A stretch of 64,000 nucleotides of DNA from Microbacterium sp. K24 (lineage in GTDB: Bacteria > Actinomycetota > Actinomycetes > Actinomycetales > Microbacteriaceae): NCBI RefSeq assembly GCF_004794465.1, contig NZ_SSDJ01000141.1, positions 1 through 64,000 of the forward strand, written 5' to 3'. The stretch's first letter is position 1. Every line of letters starts with the position of its first letter. Both the position numbers and the translations under genes were made by a program. Below the pieces are notes generated by a model that was not told the origin of the DNA, made no database searches, and was given only the letters and a program-made list of their open reading frames with translations. Of this stretch, positions 38,906-50,209 are shown in pieces.

Positions 38906-39931
38906 TTATAGGTCATCAAGGCGAAGCGTCCCGTCCGGGTGCGGCACCCCGAGGTGCGCGTACGCTTCCGGCATCGCGACGCGGCCCCGCGGAGTGCGGC
39001 CGAGGAAGCCGATCCGGACGAGGTACGGCTCGACGACGCTCTCGACGGTCTCGCCCTCCTCGCCGACAGCGACGGCGAGGGTGCTGAGCCCGACGGGTCC
39101 GCCGCGGAAGCGTCGGACCAACGCCTCCAGGACAGCGCGATCCAGCCGGTCGAGACCGATCGCGTCCACGTCGTAGAGCTCCAGGGCGGCCCGCACGTCG
39201 TGCATGGTGGCTGAGCCGTCGCCGTGGACCAGGGCATAGTCGCGTACGCGGCGGAGCAGACGGTTCGCGATCCGGGGGGTGCCCCGCGAGCGCCGGGCGA
39301 TCTCGGCCAGCGAGTCGCGAGGGATGTCGACGCCGAGCACGACCGCGGAGCGCGCGATGACCTGCTCGAGCTCGTGCTCCTCGTAGAACTCGAGGTGGCC
39401 GGTGAACCCGAAGCGGTCGCGCAGCGGGTTGGGCAGCAGACCGGACCGCGTCGTCGCGCCCACCAGCGTGAAGGGGGCGAGTTCGAGGGGGATGCTCGTC
39501 GCGCCGGCGCCTTTGCCGACCATGATGTCGATGCGGTAGTCCTCCATCGCGAGGTACAGCATCTCCTCGGCGGACCGGGCCATGCGGTGGATCTCGTCGA
39601 TGAAGAGGACCTCGCCGGGCACGAGGCTCGAGAGGAGAGCAGCCAGGTCGCCGGCATGCTGGATCGCCGGACCGCTGGAGAGCCGCAGCGGACGATCGCT
39701 CTCGTGCGCGACGATCATCGCCAGCGTGGTCTTGCCGAGCCCGGGCGGCCCCGCCAGCAGGATGTGATCGGCGGGGCGGCTCTGGATGCGGGCGGCTTCG
39801 AGCAGCAGCTGCAGCTGACCGCGGACCTTCTGCTGACCGACGAACTCGCTGAGACTGGCGGGGCGCAGGGCGCCCTCGATCGCGAGCTCGGTGTCGTCGA
39901 CCGGCTCGGTGGCATCGCGGGCGTCAGACAC
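38906..39931 (-). CDS. ruvB: Holliday junction branch migration DNA helicase RuvB
   Basis: AAA+ motor that drives branch migration with RuvA. The 341 residues include [20 protein letters not shown], Walker A GPPGLGKT at 61-68, Walker [11 protein letters not shown], and the C-terminal winged helix ([19 protein letters not shown]). Start overlaps ruvA by 8 bases. Confidence 0.98.
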   Translation of the reverse strand: MSDARDATEPVDDTELAIEGALRPASLSEFVGQQKVRGQLQLLLEAARIQSRPADHILLAGPPGLGKTTLAMIVAHESDRPLRLSSGPAIQHAGDLAALLSSLVPGEVLFIDEIHRMARSAEEMLYLAMEDYRIDIMVGKGAGATSIPLELAPFTLVGATTRSGLLPNPLRDRFGFTGHLEFYEEHELEQVIARSAVVLGVDIPRDSLAEIARRSRGTPRIANRLLRRVRDYALVHGDGSATMHDVRAALELYDVDAIGLDRLDRAVLEALVRRFRGGPVGLSTLAVAVGEEGETVESVVEPYLVRIGFLGRTPRGRVAMPEAYAHLGVPHPDGTLRLDDL

Positions 39932-40544
39932 GCGCCGGGCCTCCCTGTGCCGGCCCCAGGAGAGCGAGCGTGCGCCGCAGGAGCGACGAGACCGAGGTGC
40001 GTTCGGCTTCGGTCGCGTCGGCGGCCGTCTGCGCCGCGGCCTCCGTGGCGACCTTCTCCGACCACCCGAGACCCACGAGGGCGGCGGCGACCTGGGAGAC
40101 GACGTCGTCGCCTGCCGACGCCGTTCCGCGCTTCGGCGCCGCGGTGGGGTGCACCTTGCCGGCGAGCTGGAGCACGATGAGCTTCGCGGTCTTCGGACCG
40201 ATTCCGGAGACCCTCCGGAACGGCGCGTCCTCCTCCGCCGTGACGGCCTCGGCGATCTGATCCACGGTGAGGTGCGACAGCACGCCCAGCGCCGACTTCG
40301 GTCCGACGCCCGTGACGCTGATCAGGAGACCGAAGATCTCCAGCTCGTCGCGCTCGGCGAAACCGTACAGCGACAGCGAGTCCTCGCGGACGATCAGGCT
40401 GGTGTGCAGTCGGAGGCGCTCCCCCACGGTCGCCGTGTGCGCGACATCGGTCGGCACGGCGACGGAGAAACCGACTCCGCCCACGTCGATGACGACCTGA
40501 TCGGGTGTCGTATGCAGGACGACACCGTGCAGAGAGGAGATCAT
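39924..40544 (-). CDS. ruvA: Holliday junction DNA-binding protein RuvA
   Basis: Binds four-way junctions and recruits RuvB. The 206 residues contain the N-terminal OB fold ([20 protein letters not shown]), two helix-hairpin-helix motifs ([31 protein letters not shown]) and a C-terminal RuvB-binding domain. ATG start, 9 bases after the ruvC stop. Confidence 0.97.
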   Translation of the reverse strand: MISSLHGVVLHTTPDQVVIDVGGVGFSVAVPTDVAHTATVGERLRLHTSLIVREDSLSLYGFAERDELEIFGLLISVTGVGPKSALGVLSHLTVDQIAEAVTAEEDAPFRRVSGIGPKTAKLIVLQLAGKVHPTAAPKRGTASAGDDVVSQVAAALVGLGWSEKVATEAAAQTAADATEAERTSVSSLLRRTLALLGPAQGGPARV

Positions 40545-40553
40545 CCGACCAGC

Positions 40554-41132
40554 CTAGGGCGTGGCTCGTAGATATGTTCGAGCGACACGCTCGGCGTCGG
40601 CCCAGGCCCGCTGGGCGGGAGTCAGAGCCCCTTGCGTGGCGACCGCACCGCCGCGGCGCCAGGCATGGCACAGGGCGATCGCGAGAGCGTCGGCCGCGTC
40701 GGCCGGCTGCGGCGGCGCATCCAGGCGCAGGATGCGGGCGATCATGGCCTGCACCTGCCGCTTGTCGGCGGAGCCGTATCCGGTGACGGCCGCCTTCACC
40801 TCGCTCGGCGTGTGCGTGGCGGCCGGCAGCCCGGATTCGGCGGCGATGAGGAGAGCGACGCCGCTCGCCTGCGCCGTGCCCATCACGGTGTGCGTGTTCT
40901 GCTGGGCGAAGACCCTCTCGACCGCGACGGCATCCGGCCTGTGTTCGGCGATCACCGCGCGGATCCCGGCGGCGACGACGGCAAGGCGGTCCCCGATCTC
41001 CGCATCAGGCGAGGAACGGATCACGCTCACATGCACCAGGGTGCCTCGGCGCGACCCGTCGACGTCGACGACGCCGACTCCGCACCGGGTGAGACCGGGG
41101 TCGATGCCGAGGACGCGCAGGGAGGAGCTCAC
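40554..41132 (-). CDS. ruvC: Crossover junction endodeoxyribonuclease RuvC
   Basis: Resolves Holliday junctions by paired cuts. The 192 residues keep the catalytic acids: Asp11 in [11 protein letters not shown], Glu72 in [11 protein letters not shown], and the C-terminal pair in [17 protein letters not shown] start with TAGCCT exactly six bases upstream, so ruvC-ruvA-ruvB may start from a leaderless promoter. Confidence 0.97.
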   Translation of the reverse strand: MSSSLRVLGIDPGLTRCGVGVVDVDGSRRGTLVHVSVIRSSPDAEIGDRLAVVAAGIRAVIAEHRPDAVAVERVFAQQNTHTVMGTAQASGVALLIAAESGLPAATHTPSEVKAAVTGYGSADKRQVQAMIARILRLDAPPQPADAADALAIALCHAWRRGGAVATQGALTPAQRAWADAERVARTYLRATP

Positions 41133-41138
41133 TCCCCC

Positions 41139-41144
41139 AGGCTA
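41139..41144 (-). promoter_or_regulatory. Candidate leaderless -10 for ruvCAB
   Basis: TAGCCT on the minus strand, six bases (GGGGGA) before the ruvC GTG. Confidence 0.5.
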
Positions 41145-41178
41145 AGCCGGACGATCGGCGACGAGCGTCAGGCTCGCC

Positions 41179-41940
41179 TCACTCGTCGTCGTTCTCGAGT
41201 TCGGCCTGGACCTCGGGCGTCAGGTCGAAGTTCGTGAACACGTTCTGCACGTCCTCGCTGTCTTCGAGGGCGTCGATGAGTCGGAAGATCTTGCGAGCGG
41301 TGTCGACGTCGATCTCGACCTTGAGATTCGGCACGAACTCCACATCGGCGGATTCGTAGTCGATCCCGGCCTCCTGCAGCGCGGTGCGCACCGCGACGAG
41401 GTCGGTGGCCTCGGTGATGACCTCGAAGCCCTCGGCGTGCGGCTCGATCTCCTCGGCGCCCGCCTCGAGCGCCGCCATCATGACGTCGTCCTCGGTCGTG
41501 CCCTCGGAGCCGACGACGATGACGCCCTTGCGGCTGAAGTTGTAGGCCACGCTGCCCGGGTCGGCGAGCGTGCCGCCGTTGCGGGTGAGAGCCGTGCGGA
41601 CCTCGGCGGCAGCGCGGTTCTTGTTGTCGGTCAGACACTCGATCATCAGAGCCACACCGTTGGGTCCGTATCCCTCGTACATGATCGAGAGGTACTCGAC
41701 GGCTTCGCCGCCGATGCCCGCACCGCGCTTCACCGCGCGGTCGATGTTGTCCTTGGGGACGGAGGTCTTCTTCGCCTTCTGCACCGCGTCGAACAGCGTC
41801 GGGTTGCCGGCCATGTCGGCGCCGCCGAGCTTGGCCGCGACCTCGATGTTCTTGATGAGCTTGGCCCACGACTTCGCCCGACGGGAGTCGATGATGGCCT
41901 TCTTGTGCTTCGTGGTCGCCCACTTGGAATGCCCGGACAT
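41179..41940 (-). CDS. YebC/PmpR-family (TACO1-type) regulatory protein
   Basis: A 253-residue YebC-family protein starting [21 protein letters not shown], with [31 protein letters not shown] and [10 protein letters not shown], all diagnostic. Family members were described as transcription regulators and more recently as ribosome-associated factors that help translate proline stretches; which applies here is unknown. GGAGAC lies before the ATG, and TAGAAT (41993-41998, minus) is a fair -10. It lies just upstream of ruvC, the usual actinobacterial order. Confidence 0.96.
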   Translation of the reverse strand: MSGHSKWATTKHKKAIIDSRRAKSWAKLIKNIEVAAKLGGADMAGNPTLFDAVQKAKKTSVPKDNIDRAVKRGAGIGGEAVEYLSIMYEGYGPNGVALMIECLTDNKNRAAAEVRTALTRNGGTLADPGSVAYNFSRKGVIVVGSEGTTEDDVMMAALEAGAEEIEPHAEGFEVITEATDLVAVRTALQEAGIDYESADVEFVPNLKVEIDVDTARKIFRLIDALEDSEDVQNVFTNFDLTPEVQAELENDDE

Positions 41941-41992
41941 AAGTCTCCGCTCGTCGTATCCGCCCGGGAGCTCGCACCCAGGGCGTCGTCCA

Positions 41993-41998
41993 TTCTAT
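41993..41998 (-). promoter_or_regulatory. Candidate -10 for the YebC-family gene
   Basis: TAGAAT on the minus strand, 52 bases before the ATG, in the divergent interval with the decarboxylase gene. Confidence 0.45.
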
Positions 41999-42082
41999 CG
42001 AACCGGGCCCCCGCTCCGTGGCCGTCCGGTCTGCGGCTCCAGACCCCTGGTGCGGAGCAACGCACGGGTGTAGTCCTGACGC

Positions 42083-43462
42083 ATGAACGCGAATGATCTC
42101 GACGACCGGGCGCGCGCACTCGAGGCCGCTCACCGCGCCGCCTCGACCTTCCTGGATTCGATAGACGATCGCCCGGTGTGGCCGCGTGCGTCGCTGGAGG
42201 ACATGCTCTCCGTCTTCGGAGGCCCTCTCGCCGACGAGGGCGTGGATCCGGCGGACGTGATCGCCGCGATGGCCGAGCGCGCCGACCCCGGTCTCGTCGC
42301 GATCCCCGGCGGACGCTTCTTCGGCTTCGTGATCGGTGCCACGCACCCCGCAGCTCTCGCCGCGGACTGGCTCGTGTCCGCGTGGGACCAGAACTCCGGC
42401 TCATCCACCCTCACACCGGCGACCGTCGCCCTGGAGCGCATCGCCGGACAGTGGATGCTGGAGCTGTTCGGGCTTCCCTCCTCCGCCAGCGTCGGCTTCG
42501 TCACGGGAGGGCAGCTCGCGAACTTCACCTGTCTCGCCACCGCGCGCCACGCGGTCATGGCACGTAAGGGCTGGGACATCGCAGAGCAGGGGTTCCACGG
42601 TGCTCCCCCGTTGCGCTTCGCCGTCGGCGCAGACCGGCACGGCTCCATCGATCGCGCCGCCCGCTTCCTCGGGATCGGACGTGCGGAGCTGACCGTCGTC
42701 GAGTCCGACGATCAGGGGCGCATGCGGCCGGATGCGCTGGCCATGGCGCTCGCCGATGCCGACGGCCCGCTGATCGTCTGCCTGCAGGCCGGCGAGGTGC
42801 ATACGGGCGCCTTCGACGACTTCCGTGCCCTGATCCCCATCGCGAAGGACCACGGAGCCTGGGTGCACGTCGACGGCGCGTTCGGCCTCTGGGCCGCGGC
42901 ATCCGACACCCTGCGTCCTCTCACCACCGGGATGGAGCAGGCCGATTCCTGGGCGACGGATGCCCACAAGACGCTGAACGTGCCCTACGACTGCGGGATG
43001 GCGATCGTGCGCGACCCCGCCGACTCGATCGCGGCGTTCCGCACCGGCGGCGACTACCTGATCTACTCCGGGCTCGACCCGTGGGATGTGACGCCCGAGC
43101 TCTCGCGGCGGGCGCGCGGGGTGCCCGCTTGGGCGGCGATGCGCAGCCTCGGTCGCTCCGGCATCGCCGCGCTCATCGACCGTCTGCACGACAACGCCGT
43201 CGCCATGGCCACGGGACTCGCATCGATCGACCAGATCGAGATCCTCAACGACGTCGGCTACACCCAGGTCATGTTCCGGGCCGCATCCGATGCTGCGACC
43301 CGAGCACTCGGTCAGGCGATCCTCGTCGACGGCACGTCAGCGGTCACCGGCGCCGAATGGCGGGGCCGAGCAGCGCTCCGGTGCTCGATGTCGTCGTGGG
43401 CGACGACTCCGGATGACATCATCCGTACGGTCGAGGCGGTCCGGCGCCTGATGAGGGGCTAG
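42083..43462 (+). CDS. PLP-dependent group II amino acid decarboxylase-like protein
   Basis: A 459-residue fold-type I PLP enzyme of the glutamate/aromatic/aspartate decarboxylase group. The PLP lysine is Lys296 in TDAHKTLNVPYDCGM; upstream are VGFVTGGQLANFTCLATAR (phosphate binding) and WVHVDGAFGLWAAAS (Asp that contacts the pyridine nitrogen). The substrate cannot be read from sequence; candidates are aromatic amino acids, glutamate or aspartate. It is convergent with pdxT, with both stops in one CTAG, so it neighbours the B6 locus that makes its cofactor. TAGTCC six bases before the ATG is a poor leaderless -10. Confidence 0.88.
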   Translation: MNANDLDDRARALEAAHRAASTFLDSIDDRPVWPRASLEDMLSVFGGPLADEGVDPADVIAAMAERADPGLVAIPGGRFFGFVIGATHPAALAADWLVSAWDQNSGSSTLTPATVALERIAGQWMLELFGLPSSASVGFVTGGQLANFTCLATARHAVMARKGWDIAEQGFHGAPPLRFAVGADRHGSIDRAARFLGIGRAELTVVESDDQGRMRPDALAMALADADGPLIVCLQAGEVHTGAFDDFRALIPIAKDHGAWVHVDGAFGLWAAASDTLRPLTTGMEQADSWATDAHKTLNVPYDCGMAIVRDPADSIAAFRTGGDYLIYSGLDPWDVTPELSRRARGVPAWAAMRSLGRSGIAALIDRLHDNAVAMATGLASIDQIEILNDVGYTQVMFRAASDAATRALGQAILVDGTSAVTGAEWRGRAALRCSMSSWATTPDDIIRTVEAVRRLMRG

Positions 43463-44056
43463 GCGGCAGCGGCCTCGCGGCTGCGGACTCGATCGAGGAA
43501 CCGGAGGTGGAACCGCTTCTCCCCCGTGATCTCCGGGTGGAAGCTCAGCCCGAGCAAGCCGCCCTGCTCGACCGCGACGACGCGTCCGTCCGGCAGCGCC
43601 GCGAGAACCGTCGCAGCGGGCCCGACCGATTCGACGACGGGGCCGCGGATGAAAGCGGCCTTGACGGGCTCGTCGCCGAGTTCGGGCACGACGAGTTCGG
43701 CCTCGAAGGACTCGACCTGACGGCCGAAGGCGTTGCGGCGCACGACCGCGTGAATGCCACCGAAGGACTCCTGTCCGTCGATCGCGTCGACCACCGAATC
43801 GGCCAGCATGATGAGGCCCGCGCAGGTACCGAGGACGGGCATCCCCGCGGCGATCGCGGCGCGGATCGGCTCCTGCATGCCGAAGATCCGGGACAGCTTG
43901 TCTATGACGCTCGACTCTCCCCCGGGGATGACCAGGCCGTCGACGGACGCGAGCTCCGCGGGGCGCCGCACGAGGGTGACGTCGGCGCCCAGCGCCGCGA
44001 GCAGGGCGGCGTGCTCGCGCACGTCGCCCTGCAGCGCGAGAACGCCGACTCGGGGG

Positions 44057-44067
<11 letters not shown>
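43459..44067 (-). CDS. pdxT: Pyridoxal 5'-phosphate synthase glutaminase subunit PdxT
   Basis: Supplies ammonia to PdxS. The 202-residue class I amidotransferase starts [19 protein letters not shown] and has [12 protein letters not shown], the nucleophile Cys82 in [11 protein letters not shown], and [11 protein letters not shown] with the His/Glu. GTG start overlapping the pdxS stop by 11 bases, so they are translationally coupled. Confidence 0.97.
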
Positions 44068-44950
<883 letters not shown>

Positions 44951-44988
44951 GAAAGGGCTCCTGTCGAGTGAACCAAAGTCTTGATTGA

Positions 44989-45025
44989 TCTAGGCCAAAC
45001 ATAGCACTGTCCGATACGACCTAGA
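44989..45025. promoter_or_regulatory. Inverted repeat between pdxS and pdxR (candidate PdxR operator)
   Basis: TCTAGG (44989-44994) and CCTAGA (45020-45025) are perfect complements 25 bases apart in the 85-base divergent interval; the right arm overlaps TAGAAT at 45022-45027, the likely pdxR -10. A MocR-type regulator binding here could control both genes. I do not see the published corynebacterial PdxR box (AAAGTGG...) intact. Confidence 0.5.
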
Positions 45026-45035
45026 ATCGAGGAGC

Positions 45036-46340
45036 ATGAGCGAAGAGATCACAGGAACCACGGCGTCCGACATCGCCGACAGCGTGCGCGGACTCCGCGA
45101 CCGCGGCATCCTGCGTCCGGGCAGCCCGCTCCCCCCGGTCCGAGAGCTCGCGGCCCGTCTGGGCGTCAACCGGAACACCGCCGTAGCCGCCTATCGGCAG
45201 CTCGCGCAAGCAGGTCTGGTCGTCTCGCGGGGTCGCGCCGGCACCGTTCTCGCCGGTCACGAGACCGTCGCTCAGGAGGGCTACGCGCCCGACACCGTGC
45301 TGCGCGACGTCGGGACGGGCAACCCCGATCCGCGTCTCATCCCCGATCCGTCCCCTGCGCTGATGAACATCGCCAGCAGGCCCGTGCTCTACGGCGAACC
45401 CGTGATCGATCGCGATCTCGACGAGTGGGCACGCCGGTGGATCGCCGCCGACCTCGATGCGGATTTCCGCATCACCGTCACGAGCGGCGCCGTCGATGCG
45501 GTCGAGCGCCTCCTCGCGCAGGCCCTGACGCGAGATGACGCGGTCGCTCTGGAGGACCCGTGCTTCCTCGCCAGCATCCACACCGTGCGGCTCGGCGGCT
45601 ACCGCGCCGTCGCCGTGCCCGTCGACGACCAGGGCATGACGGTGGACGGGCTCCGCGCGGCCCTCGACGCCGGCGTCCGCGCGGTCATCTGCACTCCGCG
45701 TGCGCAGAATCCGACGGGCGCGAGCCTCACCGCCGAGCGCGCCGCCGAGCTCCGCACCGTTCTCGCCGATCACCCTTACGTGCTCATCATCGAGGACGAC
45801 CACTTCTCGATGCTCTCGCAGCGCCCCTACGAGTCGCTCATCGGGCCGGGCCATCGTCGATTCGCCCTGGTGCGCTCGGTGTCGAAGTTCCTCGGTCCCG
45901 ACATGTGCCTCGCGATCGCCGCGACAGACGCGGAGACCGCCGACCGGCTGGCGATGCGGCTGAGCCCTGGCACGACCTGGGTGAGTCACCTGCTGCAGCG
46001 ACTCGCGCTCACGCAGCTGACGGATGAGACCGTCACGGCCGAGGTCGCCGCGGCCGCCGCACACTACGCCGAGCGCAACGCCGCCTTCGCCGCGCGCCTG
46101 CGCGTGCACGGCATCGACGCACCGTCATCCGACGGGCTCAGTCTGTGGGTCGAGCTCCCGCAGCCTGCCCGCACGGTCACCGAGCGCCTGATGCGCCGCG
46201 GCTGGCTCGCTCGCACGGGTGACGAGTTCGCTCTCGACGACCGCGCCGAACCCTCGCATCACCTGCGACTCACCGTGCACGATCTCGACGATGCGGATGC
46301 CGCGACCCTCGTCGACGATCTCGTCGCCGCCGTCCGATGA
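45036..46340 (+). CDS. pdxR: MocR-family PLP-binding transcription regulator PdxR
   Basis: A 434-residue GntR/MocR regulator: N-terminal winged helix (SPLPPVRELAARLGVNRNTA, LVVSRGRAGTVL), then an aminotransferase-like domain with PLP Lys284 in RSVSKFLGPDMCLA. Such proteins sense PLP and activate pdxST when it is low. Its divergence from pdxS supports PdxR. GAGGAGC lies just before the ATG and TAGAAT 8 bases upstream. Confidence 0.92.
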   Translation: MSEEITGTTASDIADSVRGLRDRGILRPGSPLPPVRELAARLGVNRNTAVAAYRQLAQAGLVVSRGRAGTVLAGHETVAQEGYAPDTVLRDVGTGNPDPRLIPDPSPALMNIASRPVLYGEPVIDRDLDEWARRWIAADLDADFRITVTSGAVDAVERLLAQALTRDDAVALEDPCFLASIHTVRLGGYRAVAVPVDDQGMTVDGLRAALDAGVRAVICTPRAQNPTGASLTAERAAELRTVLADHPYVLIIEDDHFSMLSQRPYESLIGPGHRRFALVRSVSKFLGPDMCLAIAATDAETADRLAMRLSPGTTWVSHLLQRLALTQLTDETVTAEVAAAAAHYAERNAAFAARLRVHGIDAPSSDGLSLWVELPQPARTVTERLMRRGWLARTGDEFALDDRAEPSHHLRLTVHDLDDADAATLVDDLVAAVR

Positions 46341-46386
46341 TCACCCGCTGCGGACACCCGTCCGCCCTGAATGAAAGGATCGGAGA

Positions 46387-47238
46387 ATGAAGATCCTCTC
46401 CATCCAGTCCGCCGTCGCCTACGGCCACGTCGGAAACTCCGCCGCGGTGTTCCCGCTGCAGCGCATCGGCGTCGAGGTGCTGCCCGTGTACACGGTGAAC
46501 TTCTCCAACCACACCGGCTACGGCGCGTGGCGAGGGCCGCTGATCGCGCCCGACGACGTCCGTGAGGTCATCACCGGCATCGAGGAGCGCGGCGTCTTCG
46601 GACAGGTGGATGCCGTGCTCAGCGGCTACCAGGGCGGCGAGGGCATCGGTGACGTCATCATCGACGCCGTCGCGCGTGTGAAGGCCGCGAATCCGGAGGC
46701 CGTCTACGCCTGCGATCCGGTGATGGGAAACGCGAAGTCCGGATGCTTCGTCGCGCCGGCCATCCCTGTGCTGCTGCGCGAGCGCGTGGTGCCGGTGGCC
46801 GACATCATCACGCCGAACCAGTTCGAGCTGGGCTTCCTCACCGAGACCGAGCCCGACACGCTCGAGTCGACCCTCGCCTCCGCCGACCTGGCGCGGGCGA
46901 TGGGTCCTCGAACGATCCTCGTCACGAGCGTCGAGCGTCCTGACCGCGAGGAGGGCACGATCGAGATGCTCGTCGTCGACGACGCGGGTGCCTGGATCGT
47001 GCAGACCCCGCACCTGCCGATGAAGGCGAACGGCTCCGGCGATGTGACAGCCGCCCTGTTCACGGCCCACTACGTCGAGACCGGCAGCGCGCAGTCCGCG
47101 CTCGAGCGCACGGCGTCCAGCGTCTACGACCTGCTCAAGGCCACCCTCGAGTCGGGTGCGCGGGAGCTGCAGCTCGTCGAGGCGCAGGAGTTCTACGCCA
47201 ACCCGCAGATGCAGTTCACCGCGCGCCAGGTGCGCTAG
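46387..47238 (+). CDS. pdxY: Pyridoxal kinase
   Basis: Salvage enzyme phosphorylating pyridoxal to PLP. The 283-residue ribokinase-fold protein begins KILSIQSAVAYGHVGNSAAVF and has FSNHTGYGAWRG, CDPVMGNAKSGCFV and the ATP/anion-hole GSGD in MKANGSGDVTAALFTAHY. GAAAGGA precedes the ATG. It follows pdxR by 46 bases on the same strand, so the operon pairs the sensor with salvage. Confidence 0.95.
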   Translation: MKILSIQSAVAYGHVGNSAAVFPLQRIGVEVLPVYTVNFSNHTGYGAWRGPLIAPDDVREVITGIEERGVFGQVDAVLSGYQGGEGIGDVIIDAVARVKAANPEAVYACDPVMGNAKSGCFVAPAIPVLLRERVVPVADIITPNQFELGFLTETEPDTLESTLASADLARAMGPRTILVTSVERPDREEGTIEMLVVDDAGAWIVQTPHLPMKANGSGDVTAALFTAHYVETGSAQSALERTASSVYDLLKATLESGARELQLVEAQEFYANPQMQFTARQVR

Positions 47239-47771
47239 CGCTGAGGCCAGGCGTTCGCCACGGCCTCGCGCACCTCGCCGAGGAGCTGCGGCAGCGCCTT
47301 GGTCTTCGCGATGATCGGGAAGAAGTTCGCGTCCGACGTCCACCGCGGCACCACGTGCTGGTGCAGGTGGCCGTCGACGCCCGCTCCTGCGACGGCGCCC
47401 TGATTCATGCCGAGGTTGAAGCCGTCGCAGCGCGACACCTCGCGCAGCACACGCATGCCGACCTGCGTGAGCGCGCCGATCTCGGCGACCTCTTCCGGAG
47501 TCGCCTGGTCGTACGTCGCGATATGACGGTACGGACACACCAGCAGGTGGCCCGAGTTGTACGGGAAGAGGTTCAGCAGCACGTAGGCCGTCTCTCCCCG
47601 CGCCACGATCAGCCGCTCGGCATCCGGGTGCTTCGGCGCCTCGCAGAACGGGCACTCCTCGCGCAGCGGCTCCGGCCCCGCCTGGATGTACGCCATCCGG
47701 TGCGGGGTCCACAGCCGCTGGAACTCGTCGGGCACCCCCGCGAAGAGGCCGCCGTCTTCCGCAACGGTCAC
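47235..47771 (-). CDS. HIT-family hydrolase (Ap4A phosphorylase-like)
   Basis: A 178-residue HIT protein with the triad HLHQH at 135-139 in [11 protein letters not shown] and a CPFC pair at 40-43 that may bind zinc. M. tuberculosis has an Ap4A phosphorylase of this kind (Rv2613c) immediately after thrS, and the same order is seen here. That suggests removal of diadenosine tetraphosphate formed by synthetases. GTG start overlapping the thrS stop. The stop shares a CTAG with pdxY. Confidence 0.92.
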   Translation of the reverse strand: MTVAEDGGLFAGVPDEFQRLWTPHRMAYIQAGPEPLREECPFCEAPKHPDAERLIVARGETAYVLLNLFPYNSGHLLVCPYRHIATYDQATPEEVAEIGALTQVGMRVLREVSRCDGFNLGMNQGAVAGAGVDGHLHQHVVPRWTSDANFFPIIAKTKALPQLLGEVREAVANAWPQR

Positions 47772-49759
47772 ACGAGATCCCCGGCGGTGTGCACGAGCGC
47801 GTGCGAGTCGATGGCCGCGCGGATGCGAGCGACGGCATCCGCGATCGGGACGCCGTTCTCCTGCGTGCCGTCGCGGTAGCGGAACGAGACGGTGCCCGCG
47901 GCGCGGTCCTGCTCGCCGGCGATCAGCAGCAGCGGGACCTTGCCGGTCGTGTGCGTGCGGATCTTCTTCTGCATCCGGTCGTCGGACGTGTCGAGCTCGG
48001 CGCGCACGCCCGAGTCGCGCAGCGTGGTGATGATCTCGCCGAGATAGTCGGCGTAGTCCTCGGCGACGGGGATGCCGACGACCTGCACGGGCGACAGCCA
48101 CACCGGGAAGTCGCCGGCGTAGTGCTCGAGCAGGATCGCGAAGAACCGCTCGATCGAGCCGAACAGCGCGCGGTGGATCATGATCGGGCGCTTCTTCTGC
48201 CCGTCCTTGTCCATGAACTCGAGGTCGAAGCGCTCGGGCAGGTTCGGGTCGACCTGGACGGTCGAGAGCTGCCAGGTGCGACCGATCGCGTCGCGCGTCT
48301 TCAGGTCGATCTTGGGCCCGTAGAACGCGGCCTCTCCCGGAACCTCGGTGAGCTTGAGGCCGGATGCCACGGCGACGCGGCGCAGGGCATCGGTCGACGA
48401 CTCCCAGAACTCGTCCGATCCGATCCACTTCGACTTCTCGTCGTCCTTCATCGACAGTTCGAGCTCGAAGTCGGTCAGACCGAAGTCGCGCAGCATCGAG
48501 AGGATGAAGTCCAGGACCTTCGCGACCTCGTCCTCGAGCTGATCGGGCGTGACGAAGAGGTGAGAGTCATCCTGGGTGAAGCCGCGCACGCGGGTGAGAC
48601 CGTGCAGCGCGCCGGAGAGCTCGTTGCGGTAGACCGTGCCGTTCTCGGCCAACCGCAGCGGCAGGTCGCGATAGCTGCGCGCACGCTCCTTGTAGATGAG
48701 GATGTGCATCGGGCAGTTCATGGGCTTCAGGTAGTAGTCCTGGCCCTGCTTGGTGATGTTGCCCTCGTCGTCGCGTTCCTCATCCATGACGATCGGAGGG
48801 AACATGCCCTCCTTGTACGTGACGAGGTGGTTCGAGGTGAGGAAGAGGTCCTCCTTCGAGATGTGCGGCGTGTACACGTAGGTGTAGCCGCCCTCGATGT
48901 GGCGCTTGCGGGCGTGCTGCTCCATCTCGCCGCGGATCATGCCGCCGCGCGGGTGCCAGACCGACAGGCCGGAGCCGATCTCCTCGGGGAAGGAGAAGAG
49001 GTCGAGCTCCTTGCCGAGGCGACGGTGATCGCGCTTGGCCGCCTCCTCGAGACGGTGCTGGTAGGCGCGCAGCTCGTCCTTCGTCGGCCATGCGGTGCCG
49101 TAGATGCGCTGCAGCTGCGGGTTCTTCTCGCTGCCGCGCCAGTAGGCCGCGGCGATGCGGGTCAGGTCCCAGCCGTTGCCGATCATGCGGGTGTTCGGCA
49201 GGTGCGGTCCGCGGCAGAGGTCCTTCCAGACGACCTCGCCGTCACGCGTGGTGTTGTCGTAGATCGTCAGCTCGCCCTCGCCGACCTCGACGGAGGCGCC
49301 CTCGGCGACCTCCTTGCCCGGACCCTTGAGTCCGATCAGCTCGAGCTTGAACGGCTCGTCGGCCAGTTCGGCGCGAGCCTCTTCATCCGTCACGACGCGG
49401 CGGACGAAGCGCTGTCCCTCACGGACGATGCGCTGCATCTCCTTCGTGATGGCCTTGATGTCCTCGGGGGTGAACGGGGTCTCCACGCCGAAGTCGTAGT
49501 AGAAGCCGTCGGTGATGGGCGGGCCGATGCCCAGGTTCGCCTGCGGGTTGATGCGCTGCACCGCCTGCGCGAGCACGTGGGCCGCCGAGTGGCGGAGGAT
49601 GTTCAGCCCGTCCGCGCTGTCGATCGTGACCGGCTCGACCTCGTCGGCATCCGTCACGGTCGTGGCGAGATCCTTGAGGTCGCCGTTGACGCGCATGGCG
49701 ACGACGTTTCGATCGGTGAACAGGGCGAAGCCATCGTGCGGCCGGGCGTTTTCAGGCAC
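47768..49759 (-). CDS. thrS: Threonyl-tRNA synthetase
   Basis: Class II synthetase with editing. The 663 residues comprise an N-terminal TGS-like domain, an editing domain with [13 protein letters not shown], the catalytic core with [15 protein letters not shown] (zinc Cys) and FTQDDSHLF, and an anticodon-binding domain ([17 protein letters not shown]). GTG start, GGAGAG upstream. Full length. Confidence 0.98.
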   Translation of the reverse strand: MPENARPHDGFALFTDRNVVAMRVNGDLKDLATTVTDADEVEPVTIDSADGLNILRHSAAHVLAQAVQRINPQANLGIGPPITDGFYYDFGVETPFTPEDIKAITKEMQRIVREGQRFVRRVVTDEEARAELADEPFKLELIGLKGPGKEVAEGASVEVGEGELTIYDNTTRDGEVVWKDLCRGPHLPNTRMIGNGWDLTRIAAAYWRGSEKNPQLQRIYGTAWPTKDELRAYQHRLEEAAKRDHRRLGKELDLFSFPEEIGSGLSVWHPRGGMIRGEMEQHARKRHIEGGYTYVYTPHISKEDLFLTSNHLVTYKEGMFPPIVMDEERDDEGNITKQGQDYYLKPMNCPMHILIYKERARSYRDLPLRLAENGTVYRNELSGALHGLTRVRGFTQDDSHLFVTPDQLEDEVAKVLDFILSMLRDFGLTDFELELSMKDDEKSKWIGSDEFWESSTDALRRVAVASGLKLTEVPGEAAFYGPKIDLKTRDAIGRTWQLSTVQVDPNLPERFDLEFMDKDGQKKRPIMIHRALFGSIERFFAILLEHYAGDFPVWLSPVQVVGIPVAEDYADYLGEIITTLRDSGVRAELDTSDDRMQKKIRTHTTGKVPLLLIAGEQDRAAGTVSFRYRDGTQENGVPIADAVARIRAAIDSHALVHTAGDLV

Positions 49760-49786
49760 AGAAACTCTCCATCTGGGTCGGTACCC

Positions 49787-49792
49787 AGGTTA
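49787..49792 (-). promoter_or_regulatory. Candidate -10 for thrS
   Basis: TAACCT on the minus strand, 27 bases before the GTG. A 6-base hairpin (CTGGGT/ACCCAG) follows at once. The interval is too short for a T-box. Confidence 0.4.
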
Positions 49793-49818
49793 CCGCTCCG
49801 CTCAGGCGGTCCGGACCG

Positions 49819-50178
49819 CTATGCGACGGCGTCGGATGCCGTGCTCGAGGCCGTCGGCGCGAGGATGATGATCGCCGCGCCGACGAGCGCGACGGCGGAT
49901 CCGATCCAGTCCCACGCGGTCGGCTTGAACCCGTCGACGATGATGCCCCACGCCAGGGAACCGGCGATGAAGATGCCGCCGTACGACGCGAGGACCCTGC
50001 CGAAGTTCGCGTCGGGCTGCAGCGCGGCGATGAATCCGTACGCACCGAGCGCCATCACGCCGAGGACGGCGAAGAGCCACCCGCGGTCCTCCTTGACGGC
50101 CTGCCAGATGAGCCAGGCTCCCCCGATCTCCGCCGCGGCGGCGAGCACGAAAAGGATGGCGATGCGGAAGACGGTCAC
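49819..50178 (-). CDS. YnfA/UPF0060-family small membrane protein
   Basis: A 119-residue protein with four predicted helices ([73 protein letters not shown]), the usual YnfA pattern. Some members behave like small multidrug exporters; substrate unknown. The GTG start fits family length; CACACT lies six bases before it. Confidence 0.88.
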   Translation of the reverse strand: MTVFRIAILFVLAAAAEIGGAWLIWQAVKEDRGWLFAVLGVMALGAYGFIAALQPDANFGRVLASYGGIFIAGSLAWGIIVDGFKPTAWDWIGSAVALVGAAIIILAPTASSTASDAVA

Positions 50179-50209
50179 ACCGTCAGTGTGGCAGGTGCGC
50201 TGTGCGCGT

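Noticed and set aside
49760..49818. T-box riboswitch before thrS
   Set aside because: The interval is too short and shows only a 6-base hairpin; no specifier-loop or T-box sequence. None is seen before alaS either.
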